Shown piece after piece: positions 44,709 through 51,951 of a stretch of DNA of 64,000 nucleotides. Every line of letters begins with the position of its first letter. Position 1 is the first letter of the stretch. The notes beneath the pieces were generated by a model, which worked only from the letters and a program-made list of their open reading frames with translations, made no database searches and was not told the origin of the DNA. The position numbers and the translations under genes were made by a program. This DNA is from Sulfurospirillaceae bacterium (GTDB lineage: Bacteria > Campylobacterota > Campylobacteria > Campylobacterales > Sulfurospirillaceae). The stretch covers positions 124,001 to 188,000 of the forward strand of contig JAQUGO010000005.1 in the NCBI GenBank assembly GCA_028684065.1, given 5' to 3'.

Positions 44709-45631
44709 AAAGGAGGGGTAATGAAAAAGATAGTCTATTTCTTCATTGCCACTCTGGCTTTGGCCTCTGTTGCATATGCAGCAGAGAGTCAAATTTGGGG
44801 TGAGATGCGGATTCCGAATATATTGGGATATGGGCAAGAACAGTCTTTGAAATTAGGTGAATTTTTTACCTTGTGGCAAGGTCACTATATCACGACAATT
44901 TTCTTGGGGATATTGATACTTATTCCAACAGTGTTTGGGATACACTACTTGATAATAGGACCAAAGACATTTTCACATGAAGGCAAAAAGATATTAGCTT
45001 TTAGCCTTTATAGTCGAATTGTTCACCAAATTGCTGCAATTAGCTTTATCGTGATTGTACCAACAGGTTTTATAATGGTATTTGGAAGTTTTTTTGGAGG
45101 AGGCGAATTTGTAAGAATCTGTAAAGACTTACATGGCGTCTTCACGATTCCATTTGCTATCGTTGTCATACCAATGTTTTTGATGTGGGTTAAAGATATG
45201 TTTATTCATTTGGATGACATTAAATGGCTCATCATAGTGGGTGGATACCTATCCAAAGTGAAAAATCCAGTACCTGCGGGACGTTTTAATGCAGGTCAAA
45301 AGACATGGTACTGGCTGGCAACATTGGGCGGTATCGTGATGATAGCGACTGGAGCAACAATGTTCTTTATGGACTTTGATATAGCAATGGTAAAGAATAT
45401 AACAGGCTTATCTCAAATAGATACTCTAAGAGCAGCAGCAATCCTTCATAACCTTGTAGGTTTTGCCGTTGTAATACTATTTTTTGTACATATTTATATG
45501 GCAGTCTTTGCTATAAAAGGTGCTGTACAGAGTATTATTACAGGATACATGGAAGAAGAAGAGGTTAAAATACTTCACAGTTCATGGTATCGTAAACTCA
45601 AAAAACAAGGTAAGGTTTAAGCCTTTACATG
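44709..45631 (+). repeat. 923-bp exact repeat (fdhC region, copy 2)
   Basis: Partner of 34042-34964. The synonymous sites are unchanged as well, unlike in fdhA and most of fdhB, so the copies were made identical recently. Confidence 0.9.
44721..45620 (+). CDS. fdhC: Formate dehydrogenase cytochrome b subunit, copy 2
   Basis: A 299-residue membrane cytochrome b subunit, identical in DNA and protein to copy 1 at 34054. It is the last structural gene of operon 2, with a strong terminator 10 bp after its stop. The features are as in copy 1: signal-like N-terminus, membrane helices with candidate haem histidines, and a basic C-terminus WYRKLKKQGKV. Confidence 0.93.
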   Translation: MKKIVYFFIATLALASVAYAAESQIWGEMRIPNILGYGQEQSLKLGEFFTLWQGHYITTIFLGILILIPTVFGIHYLIIGPKTFSHEGKKILAFSLYSRIVHQIAAISFIVIVPTGFIMVFGSFFGGGEFVRICKDLHGVFTIPFAIVVIPMFLMWVKDMFIHLDDIKWLIIVGGYLSKVKNPVPAGRFNAGQKTWYWLATLGGIVMIATGATMFFMDFDIAMVKNITGLSQIDTLRAAAILHNLVGFAVVILFFVHIYMAVFAIKGAVQSIITGYMEEEEVKILHSSWYRKLKKQGKV

Positions 45632-45670
45632 TAGCGTGCTATTTTTAAGAATAGTACGCTACAATTTTTA
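45630..45670 (+). terminator. Terminator between fdhC copy 2 and fdhD
   Basis: A 14-bp stem (45630-45643 with 45650-45663, one G-U pair, 6-nt loop) followed by ATTTTTAT. This strong terminator separates fdhD from the structural genes, although some readthrough would be needed if fdhD has no promoter of its own. Confidence 0.78.
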
Positions 45671-45677
45671 TCACGAA

Positions 45678-45696
45678 GTATGCTAGGATTGCACAT
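45678..45696. promoter_or_regulatory. Weak fifth copy of the ATATG-N9-CATAT motif before fdhD
   Basis: GTATG-N9-CACAT has one change in each half-site relative to the four good sites, and its 9-bp spacer (CTAGGATTG) resembles that of site C (CTAAATATG). It lies 14 bp before the fdhD start. This may be a weak operator or chance. Confidence 0.25.
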
Positions 45697-45709
45697 CAAA
45701 GGAAAAGCT

Positions 45710-46492
45710 ATGGAACCTATTTTTGCAACAACTATTACTAAAATCAAAGGTCATGAAAAATTTGAAGTCGAAGATACATTGGTCCGTGAAATCAAGTTAG
45801 AGCTTATCGTTAACGGTTCTAAAGTAGGTGCTGTCATGGCAACTCCTGTGGATCAAGAAGCGTTAGCCATAGGCTATTTGATGAGTGAAAATATCATAGA
45901 AAAATTTAGCGATGTTACTTCGATGAAACTCCTTAATGAGGGAATGCGCATTGAAATTGAGGCAAAAGTTAACGAAGCAAATATTAAAAAACTGAATGCT
46001 GAAGGTGTTGTTATTAGTGGTTGCGGTAAAAGTATGACGGCCAATATTGACCCTGAAGCGATTGAAGCTAAAGTCATTAAGAGTGATTTTACATTAAGTG
46101 CAGACTTATTGTGTAAAGAGATGGGGCAGTTTTATACGGAATGTCCGTTGTATGAACAAACAGGCTGTGTGCATACAGCAAAACTATTTACAGATGAGAA
46201 GACTTATTTTATTGGTGAAGACATTGCCCAACACAATACTATTGATAAAGTAGTGGGTAAAGCGCAAATGGCAGGTGTTGATGTTAGTAATGCTTTTTTG
46301 ATGGTCAGTGGTAGACTATCTTCTGAAATGGTTGCTAAGGCAGTCATGCATCAAATTCCTATTCTAGCATCTCGAACTGCTTCAACATGCCTTGGACTGA
46401 TGATCGCAGAAAAGTTTGGATTAACACTGATTGGTTTTGTTCGAGGGGATAAAATGAATGTTTACAGACATCCAAGGAGAATTCGTGTCTGA
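45710..46492 (+). CDS. fdhD: Formate dehydrogenase accessory sulfurtransferase FdhD
   Basis: A 260-residue FdhD (start at 45710 after AAAGGA). In E. coli it moves sulfur from IscS to the MGD cofactor through a CxxC pair. Here the corresponding loop reads SGCGKS, with one Cys. The usual TGG-x-H motif reads TGCVHTA, giving a different second Cys. The C-terminal VSGRLSSEMVAKAV and SRTASTCLGLMIAEKF segments are typical. It overlaps the ModE-like gene by 8 bp. Confidence 0.9.
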   Translation: MEPIFATTITKIKGHEKFEVEDTLVREIKLELIVNGSKVGAVMATPVDQEALAIGYLMSENIIEKFSDVTSMKLLNEGMRIEIEAKVNEANIKKLNAEGVVISGCGKSMTANIDPEAIEAKVIKSDFTLSADLLCKEMGQFYTECPLYEQTGCVHTAKLFTDEKTYFIGEDIAQHNTIDKVVGKAQMAGVDVSNAFLMVSGRLSSEMVAKAVMHQIPILASRTASTCLGLMIAEKFGLTLIGFVRGDKMNVYRHPRRIRV

Positions 46493-47222
46493 GATGGAAG
46501 AACTCATTCAAAAATACCTTAATGCTCAAGGTAAGCTCGATTGTACTGATGGCTTTAAAATTGCTGCAAAGCTAAAATGTTCGCCATTAGAAGTAGGTGC
46601 CAAAGCTAAAGAAATGGAAATACGTATTGATAGTTGTGAGCTTGGGCAATTTGGAAAGTTAGGTGGTGGCGTATTTGATAGTGAAGCACTAAATCGACTG
46701 AGTCCTTTTTTAGATGAAAAAAATCGCGTTACATGTAAAGCGGCACGCGCTGCTGCGGCTGGTATTGGACTTAAAAAGATTCGTGGTACACTCAAAGAAA
46801 AAAATTACGATGTGACGTATTGCGAGTTAGGATGCTTTACGGAAAAAAAACGTCCAAGACTTTATGTTAAAACGAAAACGTGGATAGAAAATGCTGAAGG
46901 TGAACTTCTTTTTGGCAAAGGTAAAACAGAGATTTTAGAGCTTATTGAAGCAGAAGGTTCCATCGCTAAAGCTTCAGAGCGTATAGGAATGAATTATAAA
47001 AAAGCGTGGACACATATTAAAATTTTACAAAAAAATATCAATGATACTATGGTTCAAACGAAGCAAGGTGGTGGTGAAGATGCTGGAACAACACTGACTC
47101 CTGTCGCACGTGAATTTATTGAAAATTATCGTAAGCTTCAAGCTGACATTGAAAATTATGCGAATGAACGTTTTAAAGAGCTTTTTTTAAGGCCTCGCAA
47201 TAAAAAAGAGTTTAAAGAATAA
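46485..47222 (+). CDS. modE: ModE-like Mo/W-responsive regulator with unusual N-terminal domain
   Basis: A 245-residue regulator. I start at the GTG at 46485, five bases after AAGGAG. The C-terminal half (about 130-205) is a ModE-type winged helix (KTEILELIEAEGSIAKASERIGMNYKKAWTHIK). The N-terminal half holds two repeats ending in DSCELGQFG and TYCELGCFT. There is no C-terminal MOP (molybdate-binding) domain, so metal would have to be sensed by the N-terminal CELG repeats or another way. It sits directly before the transporter genes it probably controls. Confidence 0.8.
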   Translation: MSEMEELIQKYLNAQGKLDCTDGFKIAAKLKCSPLEVGAKAKEMEIRIDSCELGQFGKLGGGVFDSEALNRLSPFLDEKNRVTCKAARAAAAGIGLKKIRGTLKEKNYDVTYCELGCFTEKKRPRLYVKTKTWIENAEGELLFGKGKTEILELIEAEGSIAKASERIGMNYKKAWTHIKILQKNINDTMVQTKQGGGEDAGTTLTPVAREFIENYRKLQADIENYANERFKELFLRPRNKKEFKE

Positions 47223-47360
47223 TCCTTAAGTGTAAAGCTTATAGTGTAGGCTATTTTGATGCTATAAACGTATTGTAAAATATCTTTCATAAAGTATTAA
47301 GAGATAGAATAGTTTGGTTTTTTATAGGAAATTTTTCCACTTTTACATATTGGTTTCGAT

Positions 47361-47383
47361 TATAATATGCAAAAAATACATAT
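47361..47383 (+). promoter_or_regulatory. wtpA promoter with overlapping operator-like site D
   Basis: A TATAAT -10 (47361-47366) overlaps TAATATG-N9-CATATC (47363-47384). The core ATATG-N9-CATAT is the same as sites A to C. A repressor bound here would block the promoter, which is how ModE represses mod genes when metal is plentiful in other bacteria. Confidence 0.65.
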
Positions 47384-47400
47384 CTTAATAAGGAGAATAA

Positions 47401-48351
47401 ATGAGAAAAATGTTGTTGCTTAGTGGATTGGCACTTAGTCTATTGATGGCAAAAGAGCCTGTAGTGGTGTTTCATGCGGGTAGCCTTTCGGTTCCGTTTG
47501 CGGAGATTGAAAAAGTTTTTGAGGAAAAATACCCTCAATACGATGTTCAACGTGAGCCAAGTGGTAGTGTTGCGGCGGCTCGTAAAGTAACGGACCTTGG
47601 AAAATCTGCTGATGTTATGGCAAGTGCGGACTATAAAGTCATTGATACGATGTTGATTCCTAATAACGCAAAATTTAATGCGCAATTTGCAACCAATGAA
47701 ATGGTACTTGCTTACACTGACAAATCAAAATTTGCTAAAGAGATTAATGGCAAAAACTGGCCCGATATTTTCTTAAAAGATGGCGTTGTAGTAGGGCATT
47801 CTAACCCAAATCTTGACCCATGTGGTTACCGTTCTATGCTTGTGACGATGTTGGCGGAAAAGTTTTATCTTAAAGAGGGATTGTATACAAAAATCTTCGG
47901 TTATGGTGATCATTACGAAGTGGGTGAAGAAAATAGCAAAAAAGTAGTGGTAAGACCTAAAGAGACAGATTTACTTGGTCTTCTAGAGGCAGGACAATAT
48001 GATTATCTTTACATCTATAAATCTGTTGCAGATCAACACCACCTTAAATATGTCACACTACCCGAAGCTGTTTCACTTAAAAGTGCTAAATATGATGATG
48101 TATACTCAGAAGTTGCATTTAACATTGATGGTAAAAAACCTGGTCAAGTGGTCAAACAAACAGGTGCTCCAATGGTTTATGGTATCACCGTATTTGAGAA
48201 CAAAACATCCCCTGTCAATAAAGCAGGCGCTATTGCATTCGTGAACTTTGTACTTTCTCCTGAAGGACAAGCGATTATGAAGAAAAATGGTCAAGATGCG
48301 ATGAACCCTCCTGTTATTACTGGAGATGCTTCTATCTTAGGTAAAAAATGA
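47401..48351 (+). CDS. wtpA: Tungstate/molybdate-binding protein, WtpA type
   Basis: A 316-residue periplasmic binding protein with signal peptide (first about 17 residues). The start of the mature part, VVVFHAGSLSVPF, and the later DPCGYRSMLV segment match WtpA/ModA-like oxyanion binders; the family binds tungstate or molybdate through main-chain and Ser contacts. It is the first gene of an A-C-B transporter operon with 4-bp overlaps. Which metal is preferred cannot be told from sequence. Confidence 0.85.
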   Translation: MRKMLLLSGLALSLLMAKEPVVVFHAGSLSVPFAEIEKVFEEKYPQYDVQREPSGSVAAARKVTDLGKSADVMASADYKVIDTMLIPNNAKFNAQFATNEMVLAYTDKSKFAKEINGKNWPDIFLKDGVVVGHSNPNLDPCGYRSMLVTMLAEKFYLKEGLYTKIFGYGDHYEVGEENSKKVVVRPKETDLLGLLEAGQYDYLYIYKSVADQHHLKYVTLPEAVSLKSAKYDDVYSEVAFNIDGKKPGQVVKQTGAPMVYGITVFENKTSPVNKAGAIAFVNFVLSPEGQAIMKKNGQDAMNPPVITGDASILGKK

Positions 48352-49331
48352 GTTTTCTCTGCCTTCAAGCCCTTACATGTGATGTAGGGGCATTTCACCT
48401 TCATGATATTAGCTTTGATGTTGGCGAAGGCGAATACTTCGTTATTTTAGGTCATAGTGGTGCAGGTAAAACGGTGATTTTAGAATCTATAGCAGGATTG
48501 CACCATGTGGGTGGGAAGCTTTTATTTAATGATAAAGATATTACCCGTTTGGCTCCTGAAAATCGTGAAGTAGGTTTTGTCTATCAAGATTTTGCACTGT
48601 TCCCTAATATGAATGTCAAGGAAAATATCCTCTATGCAGGGCGGTACAAACACATTGAAAATGCACAAGAATTACTTGAAGATTTAATCTCTTTTCTAGG
48701 CTTAGAAAAGATTATGGACAGACGCATTGATAATCTCTCGGGAGGCGAAAAACAGCGTGTTGCTATCGCACGAGCGATTTATGCAAGACCTAAAATTTTA
48801 CTCCTAGATGAGCCTTTAAGTGCGATTGACCCTACGTTTCGTAATGCCATTATGAAATTTCTCAAAGATATTCATAGACGCTATGGTTTAACAACGCTTC
48901 ATGTCACACATAATTTTAGAGAAGCCTCATATTTAGCGGACCGCATTGCTATCGTGATGGATGGTAAAGTGCAACAGGTAGGCTCTGCTAATGAAGTGCT
49001 CTCACATCCCGCATCATTAAAAGTAGCCGAATTTTTAGGCTTTAAAAATATCTTACCAGGAGCTTTGCTTCAAAGTGATGAAACGAGGCTTTTTTCTATC
49101 GACCCGAATGATATCTTAGTTTCCAGAGAAAACGATTTAGCGTGTGATTATGTTTTTGAGGGTGTGCTGGATGAATGTATGGGTATCGTGGATCATTTTA
49201 AACTCTTCATTTCTGTTGGAGATCATCAATTTTTTGTCAAAAGCTTGAAACGTGAACACGAAGGATGCGCTATTGATAGAGGTGAAAAAATTGTGATTGG
49301 ATTTTTAAAAAAGGATGTAACGTATCTATGA
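48348..49331 (+). CDS. wtpC: Tungstate/molybdate ABC transporter ATPase
   Basis: A 327-residue ATPase: Walker A GHSGAGKT (about 38-45), signature LSGGEKQRVAIARA, Walker B ILLLDEPLS, and an H-loop in HVTHNF. A C-terminal regulatory part of about 85 residues may hold a MOP/TOBE-type oxyanion-binding fold. It overlaps wtpA and the permease gene by 4 bp each. Confidence 0.87.
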   Translation: MSFLCLQALTCDVGAFHLHDISFDVGEGEYFVILGHSGAGKTVILESIAGLHHVGGKLLFNDKDITRLAPENREVGFVYQDFALFPNMNVKENILYAGRYKHIENAQELLEDLISFLGLEKIMDRRIDNLSGGEKQRVAIARAIYARPKILLLDEPLSAIDPTFRNAIMKFLKDIHRRYGLTTLHVTHNFREASYLADRIAIVMDGKVQQVGSANEVLSHPASLKVAEFLGFKNILPGALLQSDETRLFSIDPNDILVSRENDLACDYVFEGVLDECMGIVDHFKLFISVGDHQFFVKSLKREHEGCAIDRGEKIVIGFLKKDVTYL

Positions 49332-50095
49332 GACATTGGTTTACAATACTTTTAATACTCTTGGGCGCAGTTATTTTGTTTTTTCTAAGCTTTCCGCTTT
49401 TTAAAATGTTAATAGGTAATAATATTACGACCTTACTGGAAACATTGAAAGAAGCAGACGTGAGTGCTTCGGTAATCCTCACAATGAAAGTTTCTTTATT
49501 TTCAACCATTTTTGCATTGATTACCGGTCTTCCACTGGCATATTTAATTGCTCGGTATAATTTTTTTGGCAAATCATTTTTGGAAACTTTGGTAGATATT
49601 CCGATTATGATACCTCATACAGCAGCGGGTATTGCACTTTTAGTTGCTTTCGGTGGAGGTAGTATTGGTGAATTTTTTACATTTTTTGGTATTAAATTTA
49701 TCGGTACGGAAGCGGGCATAATGGTAGCGATGATGTTTCTCTCTGCCACATTTCTTATCAATGGTGCCAAAGAAGGCTTTAAAAAAGTTGATATTAAATT
49801 GGAAAAAGTTGCTCGAACATTGGGAGCAAGCCCTTTACATGTTTTCTTTGCGATTTCTCTTCCTAATGCCAAAAAAGATATCGTTAATGGTTGTTTGATG
49901 ATGTGGGGAAGAGGGTTAGGCGAGTTTGGTGCCGTCGTTATTTTAGTGTACCATCCGATGACAGCTCCTGTACTCATTTACGACCGTTTTACTAGCTTTG
50001 GATTACAATACTCAGCTCCTGTGGCTGCAGTGATGATCATCCTCTCGATTTTCGTCTTTTTAAGCGTACGATTTATCAATAATAGACTGAGATAG
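49328..50095 (+). CDS. wtpB: Tungstate/molybdate ABC transporter permease
   Basis: A 255-residue inner-membrane permease with about six helices and the EAA loop in RTLGASPLHVFFAISLPNAKKDIVNG, which docks to the ATPase. It is translationally coupled to the ATPase gene. The segment GLGEFGAVVIL is typical of ModB/WtpB permeases. Confidence 0.87.
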   Translation: MRHWFTILLILLGAVILFFLSFPLFKMLIGNNITTLLETLKEADVSASVILTMKVSLFSTIFALITGLPLAYLIARYNFFGKSFLETLVDIPIMIPHTAAGIALLVAFGGGSIGEFFTFFGIKFIGTEAGIMVAMMFLSATFLINGAKEGFKKVDIKLEKVARTLGASPLHVFFAISLPNAKKDIVNGCLMMWGRGLGEFGAVVILVYHPMTAPVLIYDRFTSFGLQYSAPVAAVMIILSIFVFLSVRFINNRLR

Positions 50096-50105
50096 GTATG
50101 GTACA

Positions 50106-50136
50106 ATAGCGTTATCTTGAGTTAGGATAACGCTAT
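50106..50136 (+). terminator. Hairpin after the wtp operon
   Basis: An 11-bp perfect stem (50106-50116 with 50126-50136) and a 9-nt loop, 10 bp after the permease stop. There is no T-run, so it may stabilise the mRNA end or stop transcription only partly. Confidence 0.5.
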
Positions 50137-50233
50137 GGAATATCGTGGTATTTCGGATAACATGAAAAATATTATACACATTTAAGACAAAGATTGAATA
50201 ACCATACACACTATAATTTTTTTCAATATATGA

Positions 50234-50401
50234 TGTCCACAGATTATAGATTATTTAGATTGTGGTGAAACACCACCAGAGGATTCATAGTACTATGTTG
50301 CAAATTTTGTACAAGAAGTATTTGATAATATCATCAAAATGCATAGAGAAGATTTAGCTATCGAATTAAAAAATTCTACTTGCATGAATTTACTTGAATA
50401 G
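50234..50401 (+). pseudogene. Possible decayed small gene
   Basis: The 340-bp gap after the permease gene holds one frame of 56 codons with protein-like content, interrupted by a single TAG at 50288. After it comes YYVANFVQEVFDNIIKMHREDL. There is no ribosome site. It may be a remnant of a toxin-antitoxin-like or regulatory gene; equally it may be chance. Confidence 0.25.
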
Positions 50402-50434
50402 AGTATGATACTCCAAAATATACGGGGGATTTGT

Positions 50435-50674
50435 ATGGTAAATCTAAGCACTGAAACAATCACCTTTCATATGTCAGTTGAATTTAAAGAGAAAGTAATT
50501 CTACTCAAAGACGAGATTGAAGTCGTGCTTTCGACTATTTATAATGAAGCGATTAAAAACTTTTCACATGAACGGTTTGTTGAAAAACTAGGCTCAAGTG
50601 ACAGTAGTCTTTTAGCAATGAAACACTTAACTATCACTAAAACACTCAATCCTTTGTATCGTTTAGAAAAATAA
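50435..50674 (+). CDS. Small hypothetical protein
   Basis: A 79-residue protein starting at the ATG at 50435 after GGGGG; the reading from 50405 is less likely. Mixed alpha/beta character, no signal or membrane segment. It ends 13 bp before the flavoprotein gene and may be co-transcribed with it. No family recognised. Confidence 0.5.
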   Translation: MVNLSTETITFHMSVEFKEKVILLKDEIEVVLSTIYNEAIKNFSHERFVEKLGSSDSSLLAMKHLTITKTLNPLYRLEK

Positions 50675-50687
50675 AAGCTGCACTTAA

Positions 50688-51938
50688 ATGACTTTACAGA
50701 CTGAACAAACTCCTTTTGATCTTATCGTGATAGGTGCAGGAGCAGCAGGCTTAATGGCGGCTATTACTGCGGCGAGGCGGGATAAGAAAGTGTTACTCTT
50801 AGAACAACTTCCTCAGATTGGCGCGAAGCTTAAAGCTACAGGTGGTGGACGGTGCAATCTTTCTAATACCCTTTCCAATGAAGCCTTCATGGAGCGTTTT
50901 GGTCGAGAAGGGCGCTTTATGACACCCGCGCTTGAAGCGTTTAATCATCAAGATTTGGTGGCTTTTTTTGAGACTATGGGAGTGCAAAGTCATGCTCCCG
51001 ATGGGCACCGAATATTTCCGATTACGCATGACTCTTTGACGATTATTACTGCTTTTGAACAAGAGGTGCGAAAGCTCGACATCATGCTTTTATGTTCGCA
51101 AAAAGTAAGTAGCATCGACACCTTGGAAGGAAGCGTTTGTCGTGTTAACACGGCAACGGAACATTACGAGGCAAAAGCGGTTATTATCGCCACGGGTGGA
51201 CTTGGCTATCCCACCTTAGGTGCCCATGGCGATGGCTTTGACTTTGCGAAGCGCTTAGGGCATAGCGTGACACCTTTGTATCCTGCGATGATGCCTTTAC
51301 ATGTCAAAGAAACATGGGTCAAACAATGCCGTGCCGATACGATTGCTAAAGCGCATGTACGGGTAAATTTACCCAAAGCCAAACATATTCATGCGAGTGG
51401 GGATTTGATATTTACGAGCAAAGGGATACGCGGTCCTGTGGTGCTCGATTTTGCGAGGGAAATCACTCCATTACTGGAAAAATACGGCGAAGTACCTTTA
51501 CATGTAAACCTTCTTAAAGGCATGAATGAGGAGCAAATACGAGTACATTTTAAAAGCGAGACAGCCAAAAATCCTGAAGCTTCCGTGCTAGAACTTCTTT
51601 GTACATTGCTTCCACTTTCGGCGGCAAAGGAGTTTTGTCTTCTTGGGGGTGTTGGTGCGGATGAGCGTTTTTCAAAACTTACAGGGCAATGCAAAGATAC
51701 GCTCATCAAACTTCTTGCGAACACACCGCTAACCGTCATTGGGCACGATGGTTTTAAGAGTGCGATGATAACCCGTGGCGGTGTATCGCTTAAAGAGATA
51801 GAGCCCAAAACGATGCAAAGCAAAATTGTGAGAGGTCTTTATTTTTGTGGCGAAGTGATGAATTTAGATGGACCTTGTGGGGGATTCAATCTGCAATGGT
51901 CATTTTCAAGCGGTTATCTTGCTGGAGTTGAGGCTTAA
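50688..51938 (+). CDS. HI0933/YhiN-family flavoprotein
   Basis: A 416-residue FAD protein. The dinucleotide-binding motif is VIGAGAAGLMAAI (about residues 11-23), followed by GAKLKATGGGRCNLSN, a hallmark of the HI0933/YhiN family. The C-terminal GEVMNLDGPCGGFNLQWSFSSGYLAG is the second FAD contact. The reaction is not well defined for the family. It converges on the iron-type transporter genes. Confidence 0.85.
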   Translation: MTLQTEQTPFDLIVIGAGAAGLMAAITAARRDKKVLLLEQLPQIGAKLKATGGGRCNLSNTLSNEAFMERFGREGRFMTPALEAFNHQDLVAFFETMGVQSHAPDGHRIFPITHDSLTIITAFEQEVRKLDIMLLCSQKVSSIDTLEGSVCRVNTATEHYEAKAVIIATGGLGYPTLGAHGDGFDFAKRLGHSVTPLYPAMMPLHVKETWVKQCRADTIAKAHVRVNLPKAKHIHASGDLIFTSKGIRGPVVLDFAREITPLLEKYGEVPLHVNLLKGMNEEQIRVHFKSETAKNPEASVLELLCTLLPLSAAKEFCLLGGVGADERFSKLTGQCKDTLIKLLANTPLTVIGHDGFKSAMITRGGVSLKEIEPKTMQSKIVRGLYFCGEVMNLDGPCGGFNLQWSFSSGYLAGVEA

Positions 51939-51951
51939 GATTAAAGCCTCG

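Noticed and set aside
34042-45631. The fdhC repeat as an insertion sequence or transposon end
   Set aside because: The repeat is one functional gene with its ribosome site. No transposase, terminal inverted repeats or target duplications are seen.
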